A stretch of DNA of 64,000 nucleotides from Linnemannia hyalina. Lineage: Eukaryota > Mortierellomycota > Mortierellomycetes > Mortierellales > Mortierellaceae. The stretch lies in the NCBI GenBank assembly GCA_019671135.1, contig JAHRHY010000004.1:2170001-2234000 (forward strand). The letters run 5' to 3'. Every line of letters begins with the position of its first letter. The first letter of the stretch is position 1. The notes below the pieces were generated by a model. That model was given only the letters and a program-made list of their open reading frames with translations. It searched no databases and had not been told where the DNA came from. Shown piece after piece: positions 62,248 to 64,000 of the stretch. The position numbers and the translations under genes are program-made.

Positions 62248-62528
62248 GTAAAGTGAAAGTGCGCTTTCTTCAACAACAGGCACTAGTAGCAAAACCCGAC
62301 CATCATTTGAAGTAGTCTTGTTCTTCTAGTTCAGGTGCCCATTGTAGGTTTTTTTATTACAGCCTAGCGAGGGAACCGATCCAAAAACAAGCTATTTTAC
62401 GCTTACGCTGTGTGGTGGTCGAATGGACGCTGACTCAAGCAAGGTTCAGGGCCAATTTAGCCCAATCCCATCCGACATCCGAAATTAATTGTTATTTTTT
62501 CTCCACCTTAATCACCGCTGACCTGCAG
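62248..62528 (+). other. Possible 5'-UTR intron of the SH3 gene
   Basis: CTCCAAG|GTAAAG (donor at 62248) and GACCTGCAG (acceptor ending at 62528) would remove about 280 nt, leaving a short leader before the ATG at 62561. It is inferred from splice motifs only. Confidence 0.35.
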
Positions 62529-62560
62529 CCTAGGACATTTTTTTATTTGTTGACGACGCG

Positions 62561-63823
62561 ATGAGATATTTTCGGTACTACCATCCCCTAGCGATCGTGG
62601 CTCTAGTCGCAATCGCAACATCGCCAGCATGGACAAACACAGCCGACGCTCGTCCTCTCGATCTGGAAATCGTTCTCGACAAACGACAAGCGGCCCATGA
62701 GCCTCTCGCCGCGCCCGCCGCTGCTCCACCACACACACCAGCTCCCCCTCTGACCGACGAGCCTTCGCCCACGAAGGACCCAAAGCCCCCTTCGCCACCC
62801 CCAGCGACTACGCACGAGCCCTCTTCTCCTGCGACAACTGATCGCCCTGAGCCGCCAACCACAACCAAGAACCCACAGCCTACCCAGCAGCCACCATCAC
62901 CACCACCACCAAAGCCAGTCAACCCCAACCCAGCAACCTCTCAAAAGCCCCCAAGCCCTCACCCTAGCAGTGACTCTCCCTCAAGCTCGCATTCCGGCAC
63001 GTCTAGTAGCAGCAACAACAGTGGTACAAGCTTAGGAACGGCCTCGGCCAACAACACGCCACAGCCTACAGGTTCCTCTAACGGATTGGATGATGGATCA
63101 GAGGTGCCTACCAAGGTCTCGGATAAGGTCTTTGTCGGCCTCGGTGCCGTCGGTGGCCTGTTCTTGTTTTCGCTCGGTGGTGTGGCGTTCTGTCGTCACC
63201 GCAAGAAGAAGAACCTCGCCGCAGCATTGTTGAGGCAAACGGAACAATTCAACCATAACAACCCCTACGCCAAGATCTCCGAGGCGACGGCGGCCAGTAA
63301 CAGCAACAACATCAACATGTCTGGAAAGGAGAGTCTGCCGATGACGCCGACGAAACCCATTGGGACGTTCAGTGTGGTATCGGATTACACGCCCGCGATG
63401 CCGGACGAGATTGAGATCTACTATGGCGATTCGGTCACGGTCCTGCAGGAGTATGATGACGGCTGGTGCATGGGAATCAATAACTCGCGTGGAGGCATCA
63501 AGGGTGTCGTGCCGCGACACTGTCTTTCGGGCGGGAATAATAATAACAGCAGCAACTGTGGCTATGATGATGGTGGGCATGATGGTGGGCAGTATGGCGG
63601 TGGCGGTGATGATGGATATTACCCACCCAACCCTGGATTCAAGGCGATGGCCAACAAGCGCATGAGTTCGATGCCTGTCGGCGGCTGGAACAATGGACCA
63701 CCTGGAGGATATCAGAACGGCGGTGGTGGTCATGGAGGATATGGAGATTACCCACCCAATCCTTACAACAACCAGGGTCCCCATCTTGGAACACCCAACC
63801 AAGGCTACTATGGCGGATACTAG
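62561..63823 (+). CDS. Single-pass membrane protein with extracellular Pro/Ser-rich stalk and cytosolic SH3 domain
   Basis: This intronless 420-aa protein starts with a signal peptide (MRYFRYYHPLAIVALVAIAT, cleavage near residues 28-30). A Pro/Thr/Ser-rich stalk of about 155 residues, likely O-glycosylated, follows. One membrane helix (about 190-211; VFVGLGAVGGLFLFSLGGVA) leads to a basic stop-transfer (CRHRKKKN). The cytosolic part holds an SH3 domain (about 270-322) with ALYDY-like SVVSDYTPAMPDEIEIYYGD, the DDGWCMG motif and GVVPRHCL. The tail is Gly/Tyr/Asn-rich with PPNP motifs. The layout is like fungal wall or polarity sensors (Fus1- or Sho1-style), with a signal peptide and one helix. 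It probably links the cell surface to actin or MAPK signalling, which is inference. Confidence 0.85.
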   Translation: MRYFRYYHPLAIVALVAIATSPAWTNTADARPLDLEIVLDKRQAAHEPLAAPAAAPPHTPAPPLTDEPSPTKDPKPPSPPPATTHEPSSPATTDRPEPPTTTKNPQPTQQPPSPPPPKPVNPNPATSQKPPSPHPSSDSPSSSHSGTSSSSNNSGTSLGTASANNTPQPTGSSNGLDDGSEVPTKVSDKVFVGLGAVGGLFLFSLGGVAFCRHRKKKNLAAALLRQTEQFNHNNPYAKISEATAASNSNNINMSGKESLPMTPTKPIGTFSVVSDYTPAMPDEIEIYYGDSVTVLQEYDDGWCMGINNSRGGIKGVVPRHCLSGGNNNNSSNCGYDDGGHDGGQYGGGGDDGYYPPNPGFKAMANKRMSSMPVGGWNNGPPGGYQNGGGGHGGYGDYPPNPYNNQGPHLGTPNQGYYGGY

Positions 63824-64000
63824 GACTTGAGTTGAGCTAAAGCAGAACAGATGCGCCATAATTTTTACTCTCCTCCTTCTCCTCCTCCACCTCCTTTGTT
63901 TTTATTTTTATTCGTTGCTTCTCGGAATTAAACTTATTCGTAATCTTTGAGCATTTATCCACGGTTCCTTGTTGTCGATGTAATCGTTCACTCCACGCTT

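Overview
The window is nuclear DNA of a filamentous fungus, most likely an early-diverging one (Mucoromycota; Mortierellomycotina is my best guess, from general gene character and not from a database match). The evidence is short GT-AG introns of mostly 80-350 nt in almost every gene, fungal-type families (an exomer Chs5, an LCL3 nuclease, a Dug2 WD40-peptidase, a Ste18-like G-gamma), pyrimidine-rich promoters and a LINE-type retrotransposon. I rebuilt gene models by joining exons at GT/AG sites in consistent phase. All coordinates come from reading the sequence by hand.

Left third (1-25 kb): a very long RasGEF on + (1057-8657); a small heterotrimeric G-protein gamma subunit on - split by a 1.16-kb intron (9269-10649) behind a roughly 1.1-kb GA/CT tract; a mitochondrial carnitine/acylcarnitine carrier on - (12741-14809); cytosolic phenylalanyl-tRNA synthetase alpha on + (16636-19011); and a long lipin/Pah1 phosphatidate phosphatase on + (19545-24734).

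Middle third (25-47 kb): a Cys-rich small protein on - whose start codon is split by an intron (25163-25607), sharing a promoter with a PHO13-like HAD phosphatase on + (25827-27353); an LCL3-like membrane nuclease on - (27423-28848), divergent from NRDE2 on + (29039-34795); mannose-6-phosphate isomerase on - (34913-36893), divergent from CHS5 on + (37284-38180); histone H3 on - (38730-39140), divergent from a carotenoid-oxygenase-family gene on + (40312-42945) that appears to lack one of the four iron-binding histidines; a possible decayed gene (about 43.2-44.1 kb); and hexokinase on - (44218-46011), divergent from DUG2.

Right third (47-64 kb): DUG2 on + (47057-51321) with 16 exons and introns at repeated positions in its WD40 blades; three tandem paralogues of a tail-anchored PNPOx-like flavin-fold protein on +, the third interrupted by two in-frame stops upstream of a recognisable fossil of the tail anchor; a PTGR/LTB4DH-like NADP(H) oxidoreductase on - (55399-56667); two nested, 5'-truncated LINE copies on - (58.07-59.47 kb) next to a tRNA-His(GUG) gene (59572-59643); a gene-poor stretch; and a secreted/membrane SH3 protein on + (62561-63823).

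Most genes are housekeeping or signalling genes with no shared pathway, arranged in divergent and convergent pairs with short spacers. The most unusual items are the PNPOx-like triplet with the decaying third copy, the carotenoid-oxygenase homologue with 3 of 4 histidines, the AT|G split start codon, the repeat-aligned introns of DUG2, and the nested LINE insertion with a visible short target duplication.
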